A stretch of DNA of 28,432 bases from G021776435 sp046756245 (GTDB taxonomy: Bacteria; Pseudomonadota; Alphaproteobacteria; Caulobacterales; Parvularculaceae). The stretch covers positions 1-28,432 of the forward strand of contig JBHHVZ010000035.1 in NCBI GenBank assembly GCA_046756245.1. The letters run 5' to 3'. Under the pieces are notes generated by a model. It saw nothing but the letters and a program-made list of their open reading frames with translations, searched no databases and had not been told where the DNA came from. Position 1 is the stretch's first letter, and each line of letters begins with the position of its first letter. Made by a program: the position numbers and the translations under genes. Shown piece after piece: positions 7,712 through 15,968 of this stretch.

Positions 7712-9073
7712 ATGCATCTAAACTCAGCTCTTTTAACTTTGGTCATTGTCGGCGTCGCGGCAACTGCGCCCGGCGCATCGGCGGAAACTCTTCAGGACGC
7801 GCTCGCCGTGGCCTATCAGACCAATCCGACGATTCAGGCCGAGCGGGCGCGGTTACGCGCGACCCGAGAAGCCAAGACCCAGGCCTGGGCCGGCGCGCTG
7901 CCGCAGGTTTCCGCGCAGGCGACCTACGACAAGCTCGACACCACCCAGACATCGGCCGCTTCGTCAATCTTCGACCAGTCGACGAAACTCGACCAGATCT
8001 CCGGCGGGTTCACCGCCGAACAGCCGGTTTTCACCGGCTTTCGCAATTACAATGCGATCAAACAGGCGGGCGCGCGCGTGCGGGCGGGCGGGGCGCAGCT
8101 CGCCGCCGTCGAACAGCAGGTCATGCGCGACGTCGCGACGGCCTATTTCGACGTCGTGCGCGATATGGCTGTATACGGATTGAATCGGAACAATGTCGAA
8201 GTGCTCTTCAAGCAGCGCGAGCAGGCCGCCTTGCGGTTCGAAGTGGGCGAGGTGACGCGCACCGACGTTGCGCAGGCGGAAGCGCGCCTTTCCGGCGCGC
8301 GCGCCCAGCTTACCGCCGCCCAGGCGAGCCTGGCCGTCAGCCGCTCGAAATACGCCGCCCTTGTCGGCGCGATGCCGGGCACGCTCGAACCGGCGCCGAC
8401 GCTGCCGGACCTTCCTGAAACGCTCGAAGCTGCGAAGGCGCTTGCGGAAGTCTATGCGCCGCCGATCATCGCCGCCCGCGAACGCGAGCAGGCTTCAAGC
8501 CGCCAGATCAAGATCGCCCGCGGGGCGCTGCTTCCTTCGGTCTCGCTTACGGGAAGCTATCAATACAACGAAGAACCAAACACCTTCATCGACAATATAG
8601 AAAGCTATTCCTACGGCGCGCGCGCTTCGATGCCGATTTTTCAGGGCGGCCTCAATTATTCGCGCATCCGCGAAGCGAAAGCATTGAACGACAGCGATCG
8701 CCAGCGCATCGAAGAGGCCCGGCGCAACGCTGTGGCCGACGTCACGGCTGCGTGGGAACAATTGCAGGCGGCGCGCGCCACGATTGAATCGGCGCGCGCC
8801 CAGGTCGACGCCAATACGCTCGCGCTCGAAGGAGTGCGGCAGGAAGCCCTTGTGGGCGCCCGCACGACGCTCGACGTGCTTGACGCCGAGCAGGAGCTTT
8901 TGAACGCTGAAGTGGCCCTTGCGACCGCCGAACGCGACGAACAGGCGGCCGCCTATGGATTGCTTGCGGCGGCGGGCGTTCTCACCCCGGAAGCCGTCGG
9001 GATCGACAATCTGGCCGGGATTCCGGAGCAAAATTATGAAGATACGGGCCTGCTTGGCCTCTTCCGCCGTTAA
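7712..9073 (+). CDS. tolC: TolC-family outer-membrane channel protein
   Basis: This 453-residue protein should form the trimeric outer-membrane and periplasmic tunnel used by type I secretion and efflux systems. A signal peptide ends near GASA (24) and the mature protein starts ETLQDALAVAYQTNPTIQAERARLRA, typical of TolC. Two repeats of long Ala- and Gln-rich helices each carry a barrel-strand pair (ALPQVSAQATYDK and ALLPSVSLTGSYQY), with PVFTGF and MPIFQGG motifs at the ends. Unlike the outer-membrane factor of the efflux operon it has no lipobox. No transporter gene is adjacent, so it is probably a shared channel. The same order, pcm-like, tolC, popZ and valS, recurs in alphaproteobacteria from general knowledge. 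Confidence 0.93.
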   Translation: MHLNSALLTLVIVGVAATAPGASAETLQDALAVAYQTNPTIQAERARLRATREAKTQAWAGALPQVSAQATYDKLDTTQTSAASSIFDQSTKLDQISGGFTAEQPVFTGFRNYNAIKQAGARVRAGGAQLAAVEQQVMRDVATAYFDVVRDMAVYGLNRNNVEVLFKQREQAALRFEVGEVTRTDVAQAEARLSGARAQLTAAQASLAVSRSKYAALVGAMPGTLEPAPTLPDLPETLEAAKALAEVYAPPIIAAREREQASSRQIKIARGALLPSVSLTGSYQYNEEPNTFIDNIESYSYGARASMPIFQGGLNYSRIREAKALNDSDRQRIEEARRNAVADVTAAWEQLQAARATIESARAQVDANTLALEGVRQEALVGARTTLDVLDAEQELLNAEVALATAERDEQAAAYGLLAAAGVLTPEAVGIDNLAGIPEQNYEDTGLLGLFRR

Positions 9074-9110
9074 CCTCCTCTTAAGACTTCGGCCCGCATA
9101 GGCTTGATAA
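9070..9110 (+). promoter_or_regulatory. CtrA-type box and candidate promoter of popZ
   Basis: TTAA-N7-TTAA lies exactly at 9070-9084, overlapping the tolC stop codon. Its second half-site, read as a -35 (TTAAGA, 9081-9086), is followed after 18 bases by a -10-like TGATAA (9105-9110). The layout resembles CtrA-activated promoters, in which the box covers the -35. The popZ ATG is 80 bases beyond the -10. Confidence 0.5.
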
Positions 9111-9190
9111 GAGAAACGAAGCGGCCGATTACTATATAAAGAGCAGCCGCGATCCGGATTTTCAGACAGGCTCCCGAAGAGCGCAGGTTC

Positions 9191-9718
9191 ATGGAAAACG
9201 CACAACCCGAACCAAGCATGGAAGAAATCCTCGCGTCCATCCGCAGGATCATTTCCGAAGACGACGAAGAAGACGGCGGCGACCCTTCTGCAGCAGCCGC
9301 GAAGCCGCCGGCCCGGCCGTCCCCTGCGGCGCCCGCCGGCGCGCAACAGGCTGCGCCGAAAAAGCCCGAGTCAAAGCCCGCGCCTAAGCCGGCGGCGCAG
9401 ACTTCCGAAGACGACGACGGCGCAGGCTCCCATCTCGAAACGGAAGATGTTGAAATGATTAAGAAAAATGCAGCAGCCGAGACCGAGAAAGAAGATGAGG
9501 CGATCCTTGCGGAGACATCGGCGGCGGCGGCTTCAAAGGCTTTCCAGAGTTTGTCGCAGACCGTAAAGGTCTCGAACGGCGACGGCCGGACGCTGGAAGA
9601 CATCGTCATCGAGATGCTGCGTCCGATGGTCAAGGACTGGCTCGACGCCAATCTGCCCGCCATTGTCGAGGAGAAAGTCGAGGAAGAAGTGCAACGGGTG
9701 GCGCGGCGCAGGCGCTAG
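9191..9718 (+). CDS. popZ: PopZ polar-organising protein (DUF2497 family)
   Basis: This 175-residue protein matches PopZ, which self-assembles at cell poles, anchors the ParB-bound chromosome origin and recruits cell-cycle signalling proteins. The N-terminal recruiting helix SMEEILASIRRIISEDDEED is nearly diagnostic. A disordered Pro-, Ala- and acid-rich middle follows (about 25-90). The C-terminal assembly helices end the protein (LEDIVIEMLRPMVKDWLDAN, then LPAIVEEKVEEEVQRVARRR). Length is close to the Caulobacter protein. A CtrA-type box lies 107 bases upstream. The TAG stop codon lies inside the first of two tandem palindromes. A terminator at 9915-9940 separates it from valS. Confidence 0.93.
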   Translation: MENAQPEPSMEEILASIRRIISEDDEEDGGDPSAAAAKPPARPSPAAPAGAQQAAPKKPESKPAPKPAAQTSEDDDGAGSHLETEDVEMIKKNAAAETEKEDEAILAETSAAAASKAFQSLSQTVKVSNGDGRTLEDIVIEMLRPMVKDWLDANLPAIVEEKVEEEVQRVARRRR

Positions 9719-9792
9719 TGGAGCGAATTTGACATTCGATCCCCGCGCGCAGCCGGTCTCGTACCGAATGTCAAATTCAAAAGCTCCACTAG
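9715..9792. repeat. Long palindrome E1 with four-base bulge
   Basis: The left arm 9715-9738 (CTAGTGGAGC then GAATTTGACATTCG) is perfectly complementary to 9765-9778 plus 9783-9792. The only break is an unpaired AAAA at 9779-9782. This is a 24-bp stem with a 26-base loop. The CTAG contains the popZ stop codon. No T-run follows directly. Confidence 0.85.
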
Positions 9793-9805
9793 AATCAAAT
9801 AATTG

Positions 9806-9882
9806 CTAGTGGTCCTTTTGATTCCGACATTTGCTCTCGGACTCGCTGCAAAGGGATGCAAATGTCGGAATCGGACCGCTAG
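9806..9882. repeat. Long palindrome E2, sister of E1
   Basis: The left arm is CTAGTGGTCC (9806-9815), a TTTT bulge (9816-9819) and GATTCCGACATTTGC (9820-9834). The right arm 9858-9882 pairs with all 25 non-bulge bases, with one T-G pair. The layout is that of E1, but the bulge is on the other arm. Where its sequence differs from E1, both arms differ in a matching way. Confidence 0.85.
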
Positions 9883-9914
9883 CCGTTATCCGGCGCACTG
9901 TCGGTCTTGGTGTG

Positions 9915-9940
9915 AAGCCGGCCCATGAGGCCGGCTTTTT
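9915..9940 (+). terminator. Rho-independent terminator after popZ
   Basis: AAGCCGGCC (9915-9923) pairs with GGCCGGCTT (9929-9937) around a five-base loop, and the T-run 9936-9940 follows. The stem and T-run are strong. It should end popZ transcription before the valS promoter. Confidence 0.85.
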
Positions 9941-9968
9941 GTCGCGCCGGATTCCAGGAACTGAGGTT

Positions 9969-9996
9969 TTGACCGGGCGCGGGCCCAAGCTATAAG
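9969..9996 (+). promoter_or_regulatory. Candidate sigma-70 promoter of valS
   Basis: TTGACC (9969-9974), a 16-base spacer and TATAAG (9991-9996) form a good -35/-10 pair. The expected start near 10003 gives a leader of about 20 bases before the valS ATG. There is no room for a T-box or other long leader control. Confidence 0.6.
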
Positions 9997-10023
9997 GCGC
10001 GCTTCCAGGCGATAAGAACGATC

Positions 10024-12780
10024 ATGCTAGACAAGACTTTCGATTTTGCGGACGCAGAGAAGCGCATCTACGACGAATGGGAACGCTCCGGCGCGTTTCA
10101 GCCGTCGGGGGAGGGCGCGCCTTTCACTATCGTCATTCCACCGCCCAATGTGACCGGCTCGCTGCATATGGGCCACGCGCTCAACAACACGCTTCAGGAC
10201 ATACTCTGCCGGTTCGAGCGCATGCGCGGTCGGTCCGTTCTGTGGCAGCCAGGGACCGACCATGCGGGCATCGCCACCCAGATGGTGGTCGAGCGCCAAC
10301 TCATGGAGAATCAGGAATCTTCGCGCCGGGACATGGGCCGCGAAGCGTTCGTCGAGCGCGTATGGAAATGGCGCCATGAGAGCGGCGGCCAGATCATCAA
10401 CCAGTTAAAACGTCTCGGCGCCTCCTGCGACTGGTCGCGCGAGCGTTTTACGATGGACGAAGGCCTGTCGGCGGCGGTCAGGAAGGTCTTCGTGCAGCTC
10501 TATAACGAAGGTCTCGTCTATCGCGACAAACGCCTCGTCAACTGGGATCCGAAATTCGAAACCGCGATCTCCGACCTCGAAGTCGAGAATATCGAGACGC
10601 AAGGCCATTTCTGGCATTTCAAATATCCGCTCGAAAACGGCGAGACCTACGAGTTCCCGGTCGAGTACGACGAAGAGGGCAACCCCACGAAGTGGGAGAC
10701 GCGCGATTACATCTCTATCGCGACGACGCGGCCCGAGACCATGCTCGGCGACGGCGCGGTCGCCGTGCACCCGTCCGACAAGCGCTATGCGCCCATCGTC
10801 GGCAAGAATTGCATTCTGCCGCTCGCCAATCGCCCGATCCCGATCATCACCGACGACTATCCGGACCCGGATTTCGGCTCCGGCGCGGTGAAGATCACCG
10901 GCGCGCATGATTTCAACGACTATCAGGTGGCGAAGCGCAACAATATCGAGCTCTTTGTGCTGATGGATACGAAGGCGCGCATGCTCGACGCCGACTATAT
11001 CCCTCAGAAATATTGGGGCCTTGACCGCTATGAGGCGCGTGAGCGCGTGGTCGCCGACATCGCCGCCGAAGGAAAACTCATTAAGGTCGAGGACAAGAAA
11101 ATCACCCAGCCCTTCGGCGACCGCTCCGGGGTCGTCATCGAGCCGATGCTCACCGACCAGTGGTATGTGGACGCGGCGACCCTCGCACGGCCCGCCATCG
11201 AGGCGGTCGAGCAGGGCGATACGCGCTTCGTTCCGGAAAACTGGACCAAGACCTATTTCCAGTGGATGCGCAACATCGAGCCCTGGTGCGTGTCGCGCCA
11301 GCTCTGGTGGGGGCATCGGATACCGGCGTGGTACGGGCCGGACGGCCATTGCTTCGTCGCCGAAACCGAGGAAGAGGTCATTAAAGAGGCGATCGCTCGG
11401 TACACGGCCGAAGGCTATACGCTTGAGGAAGTCGACGCGATGGTGCGCGGCGAGGGCGAAGGGCCCCTGCTCGTGCGCGACCCTGACGTCCTCGACACCT
11501 GGTTCTCCTCGGCGCTGTGGCCGTTTTCGACTCTCGGCTGGCCGGAAGAGACGCCGGCGCTGAAAACGCACTACCCCACCTCCGTCCTCGTCACCGCTTT
11601 CGACATCATCTTCTTCTGGGTGGCGCGGATGATGATGACGGGCCTTCACTTCATGAAGGAAGTCCCGTTCCACGACGTTTACATCCACGCCCTCGTCCTC
11701 GACGAGCAGGGCCGGAAAATGTCGAAGTCGAAGGGCAACGTTATCGACCCGCTTGGCCTCATCGATAAATACGGCGCGGACGCCTTGAGATTCACGCTGG
11801 CGGCGCAGGCCGCGCAGGGGAGGAACATCCGCCTCTCCGAAGCCCGCGTCGAAGGCTATCGAAATTTCTCGACCAAGCTGTGGAACGCCGCGCGCTTTTG
11901 CGAGATGAACGGTTGCATCTTCGATCCCGCTTTCGATCCGGCTTCGGCGAAGGAAACGCTCAATCAGTGGATCATCCATGAAGCCAACGCCTGCGCCGGC
12001 GAGGCGACGGGCGCGCTCGAAGCCTATCGCTTCAACGACGCGGCTGGCGCGCTTTATCGTTTCGTCTGGAACGTCTTCTGCGACTGGTATTTGGAACTCG
12101 CCAAGCCTGTCTTTCAGGGCGAGGATGATACAGCGAAAAAAGAAACGCGCGCAACGGCAGCTTGGGCGCTCGGTCAGATTCTCAAGCTCCTGCATCCCTT
12201 TATGCCCTTCGTCACGGAAGAACTCTGGGGGGCGCTGGGCGAACGCGACGGCATGCTGATTTCCGCCGAATGGCCGCGGGAGACCGAAAAACTCCACAAC
12301 GTCGAGGCGGATGCAGAGATCAACTGGACGATCAGTCTAATCACCGCGATCCGTTCGGTTCGCGCCGAGATGAACGTCCCGGCCGGCGCGAAGATTCCGA
12401 TGACGCTGATCGGGGCGGATGCAGCTTCGCGCGCTCGTCTCGACGCTCATCGCGAGGTAATCGCGCGCCTCGCCCGTGTGTCGGAGATTTCCGTCGCCTC
12501 AGAACCGCCTAAGGGCGCCGTGCAGACCCTGCATGAGGAAGCGACTGTCGCGCTTGCTGTCGCGGACGTCATTGACGTCGCCGCCGAACGCGCGCGGCTT
12601 GAAAAGGAAGCCGCCAAAGCGGTCGACGAAATCGCCAAGATCGACAAGAAACTCGCCAACAAGAACTTTGTCGAACGCGCCCCGGCCGAGGTCGTCGAGG
12701 AGCAGAAGACCCGCCGGGTCGACTACGAAGCGCAGCGCGACAAGCTCGCCACCGCGCTTGAGCTGTTGAAGGATTTGTAA
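10024..12780 (+). CDS. valS: Valine--tRNA ligase
   Basis: This 918-residue class I aminoacyl-tRNA synthetase charges tRNA-Val with valine. The signature HIGH motif appears as HMGH (48-51, in PPPNVTGSLHMGHALNNT) and KMSKS is at 565-569 (GRKMSKSKGNVIDPL). Between them lies the CP1 editing domain (SIATTRPETMLGDGAVAVHP), which removes mischarged threonine. The anticodon-binding domain follows, and a C-terminal Lys/Glu-rich coiled coil (about 860-918) is typical of ValRS and separates it from IleRS and LeuRS. It has its own promoter candidate upstream and a bidirectional terminator downstream. Confidence 0.97.
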   Translation: MLDKTFDFADAEKRIYDEWERSGAFQPSGEGAPFTIVIPPPNVTGSLHMGHALNNTLQDILCRFERMRGRSVLWQPGTDHAGIATQMVVERQLMENQESSRRDMGREAFVERVWKWRHESGGQIINQLKRLGASCDWSRERFTMDEGLSAAVRKVFVQLYNEGLVYRDKRLVNWDPKFETAISDLEVENIETQGHFWHFKYPLENGETYEFPVEYDEEGNPTKWETRDYISIATTRPETMLGDGAVAVHPSDKRYAPIVGKNCILPLANRPIPIITDDYPDPDFGSGAVKITGAHDFNDYQVAKRNNIELFVLMDTKARMLDADYIPQKYWGLDRYEARERVVADIAAEGKLIKVEDKKITQPFGDRSGVVIEPMLTDQWYVDAATLARPAIEAVEQGDTRFVPENWTKTYFQWMRNIEPWCVSRQLWWGHRIPAWYGPDGHCFVAETEEEVIKEAIARYTAEGYTLEEVDAMVRGEGEGPLLVRDPDVLDTWFSSALWPFSTLGWPEETPALKTHYPTSVLVTAFDIIFFWVARMMMTGLHFMKEVPFHDVYIHALVLDEQGRKMSKSKGNVIDPLGLIDKYGADALRFTLAAQAAQGRNIRLSEARVEGYRNFSTKLWNAARFCEMNGCIFDPAFDPASAKETLNQWIIHEANACAGEATGALEAYRFNDAAGALYRFVWNVFCDWYLELAKPVFQGEDDTAKKETRATAAWALGQILKLLHPFMPFVTEELWGALGERDGMLISAEWPRETEKLHNVEADAEINWTISLITAIRSVRAEMNVPAGAKIPMTLIGADAASRARLDAHREVIARLARVSEISVASEPPKGAVQTLHEEATVALAVADVIDVAAERARLEKEAAKAVDEIAKIDKKLANKNFVERAPAEVVEEQKTRRVDYEAQRDKLATALELLKDL

Positions 12781-12810
12781 AGCGGGTCCACGCAAAACCG
12801 AACCAACACC

Positions 12811-12948
12811 GTCATCCCGTGCGCGCCGCAGCATCTTCGATGATGCGGCGCAGACACGGGATCGCTATCGATGGGGCAAGGTGGAGCAAGCAGAGAACGA
12901 TCCCGGATCAGCGCAGCAGCGCTTTGCGCTGCAGCGCATCCGGGACGA
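12811..12948. repeat. Two adjacent palindromic intergenic repeats
   Basis: The first palindrome has outer arms ATCCCGTG and CACGGGAT (12814-12862) with inner arms GCGCCGCA and TGCGGCGC. The second has TCCCGGAT and ATCCGGGA (12901-12944) around GCGCAGCAGCGC and GCGCTGCAGCGC. Such CATCCCG-type elements are widespread between genes of alphaproteobacteria. They sit between convergent genes and encode nothing visible. Confidence 0.65.
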
Positions 12949-12958
12949 CGCCAGTATA

Positions 12959-12986
12959 AAAGCCCCGGCGAAAACGCCGGGGCTTT
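12959..12986. terminator. Bidirectional terminator between valS and the M13 peptidase gene
   Basis: AAAGCCCCGGCG (12959-12970) pairs perfectly with CGCCGGGGCTTT (12975-12986) around an AAAA loop. The minus-strand reading continues into TTTTATA, a good T-run for the peptidase gene. The plus-strand T-run is short but serves valS. Confidence 0.8.
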
Positions 12987-13022
12987 CCAGACGCGACAGC
13001 GCCTGACGCTACTTGGGGGAAC

Positions 13023-15092
13023 TCACCAGATCTGCACGCGTTCTTCCGGCGGCAGATAAAGCGCATCCTCTTCGGAAATGTTGAAGGCCTCATACCAGGC
13101 GTCCATGTTCCGAACGATTCCATTCGCCCGATAACGGGCCGGCGAGTGCGGGTCGGCCGTAACCTGGTTCTTGAGCGCTTCCTCGCGCACGACGCGCTTC
13201 CAAACCTGCGCCCAGGCCATGAAGAAACGCTGATCGCCCGTATAGCCGTCGATCGCCGGCGCTTCTTCGCCATTCAACGACAGATGATAGGCGTGATAGG
13301 CCATGGCGAGACCGCCGAGATCGCCGATATTCTCGCCCATGGTGAGTTCGGGATTGACGAAGAAGCCCTCGACCGGTTCGTACTTCGCATATTGCGCGCC
13401 GAACTTGTCGGCCATCGCCTTGAACTTTTCGGCGTCTTCTTCCGTCCACCAGTCCGTCAGCATGCCGTCGCCGTCGGACTTGCGGCCCTGATCGTCAAAG
13501 CCGTGACCGATCTCGTGGCCGATCACCGCGCCGATGCCGCCGTAATTGACGGCCGGGTCGGCGTTCGGGTCGAAGAACGGCGCCTGCAGGATTGCCGCAG
13601 GGAAGACGATCTCGTTGCGGTTCGGGCTGTAATAGGCGTTGACCGTCTGCGGATTCATGAACCATTCGGTCTTGTCGATCGGTCCGCCCAGCTTCGAGAT
13701 CATGTCGTCCCACTGCCAGAGATTGGCGCGTTTGGAATTGCCGAAAGCGTCGCCGCGCACCACTTCAAGCGCTGAATAGTCCTCCCACTTTTCGGGATAG
13801 CCGATCTTCGGCGTAAACTTTTCAAGCTTTTCGTGCGCCTTCGCCTTGGTTTCTTCGCCCATCCAGGGAAGCGTTGTGAGACGTTCATCGAGCGCCTTGC
13901 GGAGGTTGGCGACGAGCGCGTCCATCTTTTCCTTCGACTCGGGCGGGAAGTAACGCTCCACATAAACCTGGCCTACCGCCTCGCCGAGGGCGCCGTTGAC
14001 GGACGCGACGCCGCGCTTCCATCGTTCGCGCTGCTTCGGGGTGCCGCGCAGTTCGGTGCCGTAAAACGCGAAATTCGCTTCATCGAATTCCGAGGGCAGG
14101 ATGCTCGCATTACTTCGCAGAAGATGGAATTGCAGATAATCGCGCCATGTTTCTACCGGCGTATCGGCGAAAATCCTGGCGAGATTCTGGATGGCGTCGT
14201 CTTCGCGCACGACGAATTCGGTTTGGTCCGTAAGGCCGGCTTCATCGAGCATGGCGTCCCAAGGCGCTTCCGGCGCGAACGCCTTCAATTCGTCGAGCGT
14301 CTTGAGATTGTAGGTGAGATCGCGGTTGCGGCGTTTGGCCGGCTCCCAGTGAACTTCGGCCATGGCGTGCTCGAGGTCGTAGATCGCCTGCGCCTTGTCG
14401 GCCGCGCCTTCGACGCCGGCGAGCGTCAGCATCTGCGCGATATATTCCTGATACTTCGCCTGCTTGTCGGCGAATTTCTCGTCGAGATAGTAGTCGCGGT
14501 TCGGCATGCCGAGGCCCGACTGCGTCAGGTACAGGATATAGCGGTCGGTTTGTTTGGAATCGATGTCGACAAAGGCGCCGAAAAAGGCGTTGGCGCCGAG
14601 CGCCGGATTCGACATGGCGCGCGCCACATCTTCATGGGTTTCGAGGTTCGCCACAAACTCGAGATCGCCGGCGATCGGATCAAGTCCTTTGGCGTTAATC
14701 GCCTCGACATCCGTATAACTGGCGAAATAATCGCCAATCTTCTGTTCGATCGATCCGGCGGGCGCGTCGCTCGCCGCAGCGGTTTCGATAATGTCCTTAA
14801 CCCGATCCTCCGAACGTTCGAAAAGCACCGTGAACGAGCCGTAGCTCGAAAACTCATCCGGGATTTCGAAGGTGTCGAGCCACTTGCCGCTGACATGCTG
14901 GTAGAAATCGTCGCCCGGCTTGACCGACTCGTCGATGTAGTCGGTCTCAATCCCCCAGTCGCCGAGTTCAGGCTTGGCGGCTTCGGCCGTTTCGGCCTCG
15001 GTCGCGGCCGACTCCTCGCCCGCTTTCTGCTCAATGTCCCCGCAGGCGCCGAGCGCAAGCAAGGCGGCGCCGCCCAATAACCATCGTTTCAC
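13023..15092 (-). CDS. M13-family (neprilysin/PepO-like) metallopeptidase lipoprotein
   Basis: This protein of 689 residues is a zinc endopeptidase expected to cut short peptides in the periplasm or at the cell surface. The zinc site HEIGH is at 526-530 (VIGHEIGHGFDDQGR), and the third ligand is in ENIGDLGG (E587). NAYYSPNRNEIVFPAAILQAP is the conserved substrate-binding stretch before it. I chose the GTG start at 15092 because AAAGGAGG stands six bases upstream and the signal peptide then begins properly (KRWLLGGAALLALGAC), with the lipid Cys at 17. The frame stays open to 15239, but that part looks untranslated. An acidic linker follows the lipobox. It is transcribed towards valS and is divergent from apt. 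Confidence 0.94.
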   Translation of the reverse strand: MKRWLLGGAALLALGACGDIEQKAGEESAATEAETAEAAKPELGDWGIETDYIDESVKPGDDFYQHVSGKWLDTFEIPDEFSSYGSFTVLFERSEDRVKDIIETAAASDAPAGSIEQKIGDYFASYTDVEAINAKGLDPIAGDLEFVANLETHEDVARAMSNPALGANAFFGAFVDIDSKQTDRYILYLTQSGLGMPNRDYYLDEKFADKQAKYQEYIAQMLTLAGVEGAADKAQAIYDLEHAMAEVHWEPAKRRNRDLTYNLKTLDELKAFAPEAPWDAMLDEAGLTDQTEFVVREDDAIQNLARIFADTPVETWRDYLQFHLLRSNASILPSEFDEANFAFYGTELRGTPKQRERWKRGVASVNGALGEAVGQVYVERYFPPESKEKMDALVANLRKALDERLTTLPWMGEETKAKAHEKLEKFTPKIGYPEKWEDYSALEVVRGDAFGNSKRANLWQWDDMISKLGGPIDKTEWFMNPQTVNAYYSPNRNEIVFPAAILQAPFFDPNADPAVNYGGIGAVIGHEIGHGFDDQGRKSDGDGMLTDWWTEEDAEKFKAMADKFGAQYAKYEPVEGFFVNPELTMGENIGDLGGLAMAYHAYHLSLNGEEAPAIDGYTGDQRFFMAWAQVWKRVVREEALKNQVTADPHSPARYRANGIVRNMDAWYEAFNISEEDALYLPPEERVQIW

Positions 15093-15098
15093 TGTAAT

Positions 15099-15106
15099 CC
15101 TCCTTT
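15099..15106 (-). promoter_or_regulatory. Strong ribosome-binding site that fixes a GTG start
   Basis: On the minus strand AAAGGAGG is followed by six bases and then GTG. It is one of the best Shine-Dalgarno sequences in the window and decides the M13 peptidase start in favour of a GTG over the longer open frame. Confidence 0.8.
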
Positions 15107-15308
15107 GTGAGCCCTCAAGAATCGGATTGTCCGCAGAAATCCCCACTGCACCATCGCCAATGGCGGACATGGCTGCAAGGCGGGCGCGTCGAACCGCGCC
15201 GGTTCTGCGATAAAGCGTTATGCGTGAAAAGCAACTCAATCATGACGACCCATTCGGCGCGTCGCGGTTGCGGCGCCGCAGCAATCCGCTAAGCTCGCTG
15301 TCGATGCG

Positions 15309-15352
15309 CTAGAGCAAGTTCCCCGAAATGCGAGTCGGAGAACATGCTCTAG
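15309..15352. repeat. CTAGAGC-type palindromic repeat
   Basis: Left arm 15309-15326 and right arm 15335-15352 form an 18-bp imperfect palindrome with two mismatches around an eight-base loop. Both ends read CTAGAGC outwards. It is the first half of a composite intergenic repeat that recurs in many alphaproteobacterial genomes. Confidence 0.7.
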
Positions 15353-15366
15353 GTTTTTGTTTTGTC

Positions 15367-15414
15367 GCGCATTTTATCCGAAAACCGGTTCCCACTTTTC
15401 GGAATGCGCTCTAG
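15367..15414. repeat. Palindromic repeat with GTGGGAACCGGTTTTCGG core
   Basis: GCGCAT (15367-15372) pairs with ATGCGC (15404-15409), and TCCGAAAA (15377-15384) pairs with TTTTCGGA (15396-15403). Four bases (15373-15376) bulge out. The loop holds CCGGTTCCCAC. The core is a well-known alphaproteobacterial intergenic repeat. It ends in CTAG at 15411-15414, only 17 bases before the apt start codon. Confidence 0.75.
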
Positions 15415-15431
15415 CCGCCCGGGGCCTCTAC

Positions 15432-15959
15432 ATGGACCTTAAATCCGTCATCCGCACAATTCCGGACTATCCAAAGCCGGGCATCCTGTTTCGCGACATC
15501 ACGACGCTTCTTTCGGACGCGCGCGGATTTCGCCGGGCTGTGGACGAGCTCGTCCAACCCATCGCCGGTGCCAAAATAGACAAGGTCGCCGGCATTGAGG
15601 CGCGGGGCTTTATCCTCGGCGGCGCCATCGCCCACCAATTGTCGGTCGGATTCGTGCCCGTGCGCAAAAAGGGCAAGCTGCCGTTTGAAACGCTCCAAGA
15701 ATCCTATGAGCTCGAATACGGCGTCGACCAGGTGGAGATCCATGTCGACGCTGTGAAGAAAGGCGAAAAGGTTCTCCTCGTCGACGACCTGATCGCCACC
15801 GGCGGCACCGCGGCTGCTGCGATCCGGCTGCTTGAGCGCGCCGGCGCGGAGGTCGTGCTTTGTTCTTTCGTGGTCGACCTTCCGGACCTCGGCGGCGTCG
15901 AAAAACTGCGCGCCATGGGCAAGGAAGTTGTTACGCTGGTTGGATTCGAAGGCGCGTGA
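15432..15959 (+). CDS. apt: Adenine phosphoribosyltransferase
   Basis: This 175-residue salvage enzyme makes AMP from adenine and PRPP. The PRPP-binding motif VLLVDDLIATGGTAAAA is at about 114-130, and the N-terminus (IRTIPDYPKPGILFRDITTLL) and AGIEARGFILGGAIA are signatures of bacterial Apt. The open frame reaches back to 15357 through the palindromic repeat; I chose the ATG at 15432 because the conserved protein starts there and the upstream residues are encoded by repeat DNA. No strong ribosome-binding site is seen. The NnrU-family gene follows nine bases later, so they are probably co-transcribed. Confidence 0.95.
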   Translation: MDLKSVIRTIPDYPKPGILFRDITTLLSDARGFRRAVDELVQPIAGAKIDKVAGIEARGFILGGAIAHQLSVGFVPVRKKGKLPFETLQESYELEYGVDQVEIHVDAVKKGEKVLLVDDLIATGGTAAAAIRLLERAGAEVVLCSFVVDLPDLGGVEKLRAMGKEVVTLVGFEGA

Positions 15960-15968
15960 GGACCCATT

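Noticed and set aside
10405..12297. 630-residue minus-strand open frame inside valS
   Set aside because: It is the antisense of a clear valine--tRNA ligase with both class I motifs; its sequence shows no domain and mirrors the codon bias of valS.
13833..15080. 415-residue plus-strand open frame opposite the M13 peptidase gene
   Set aside because: The minus strand carries signal peptide, lipobox and zinc-binding motif, so the plus-strand frame is a shadow.
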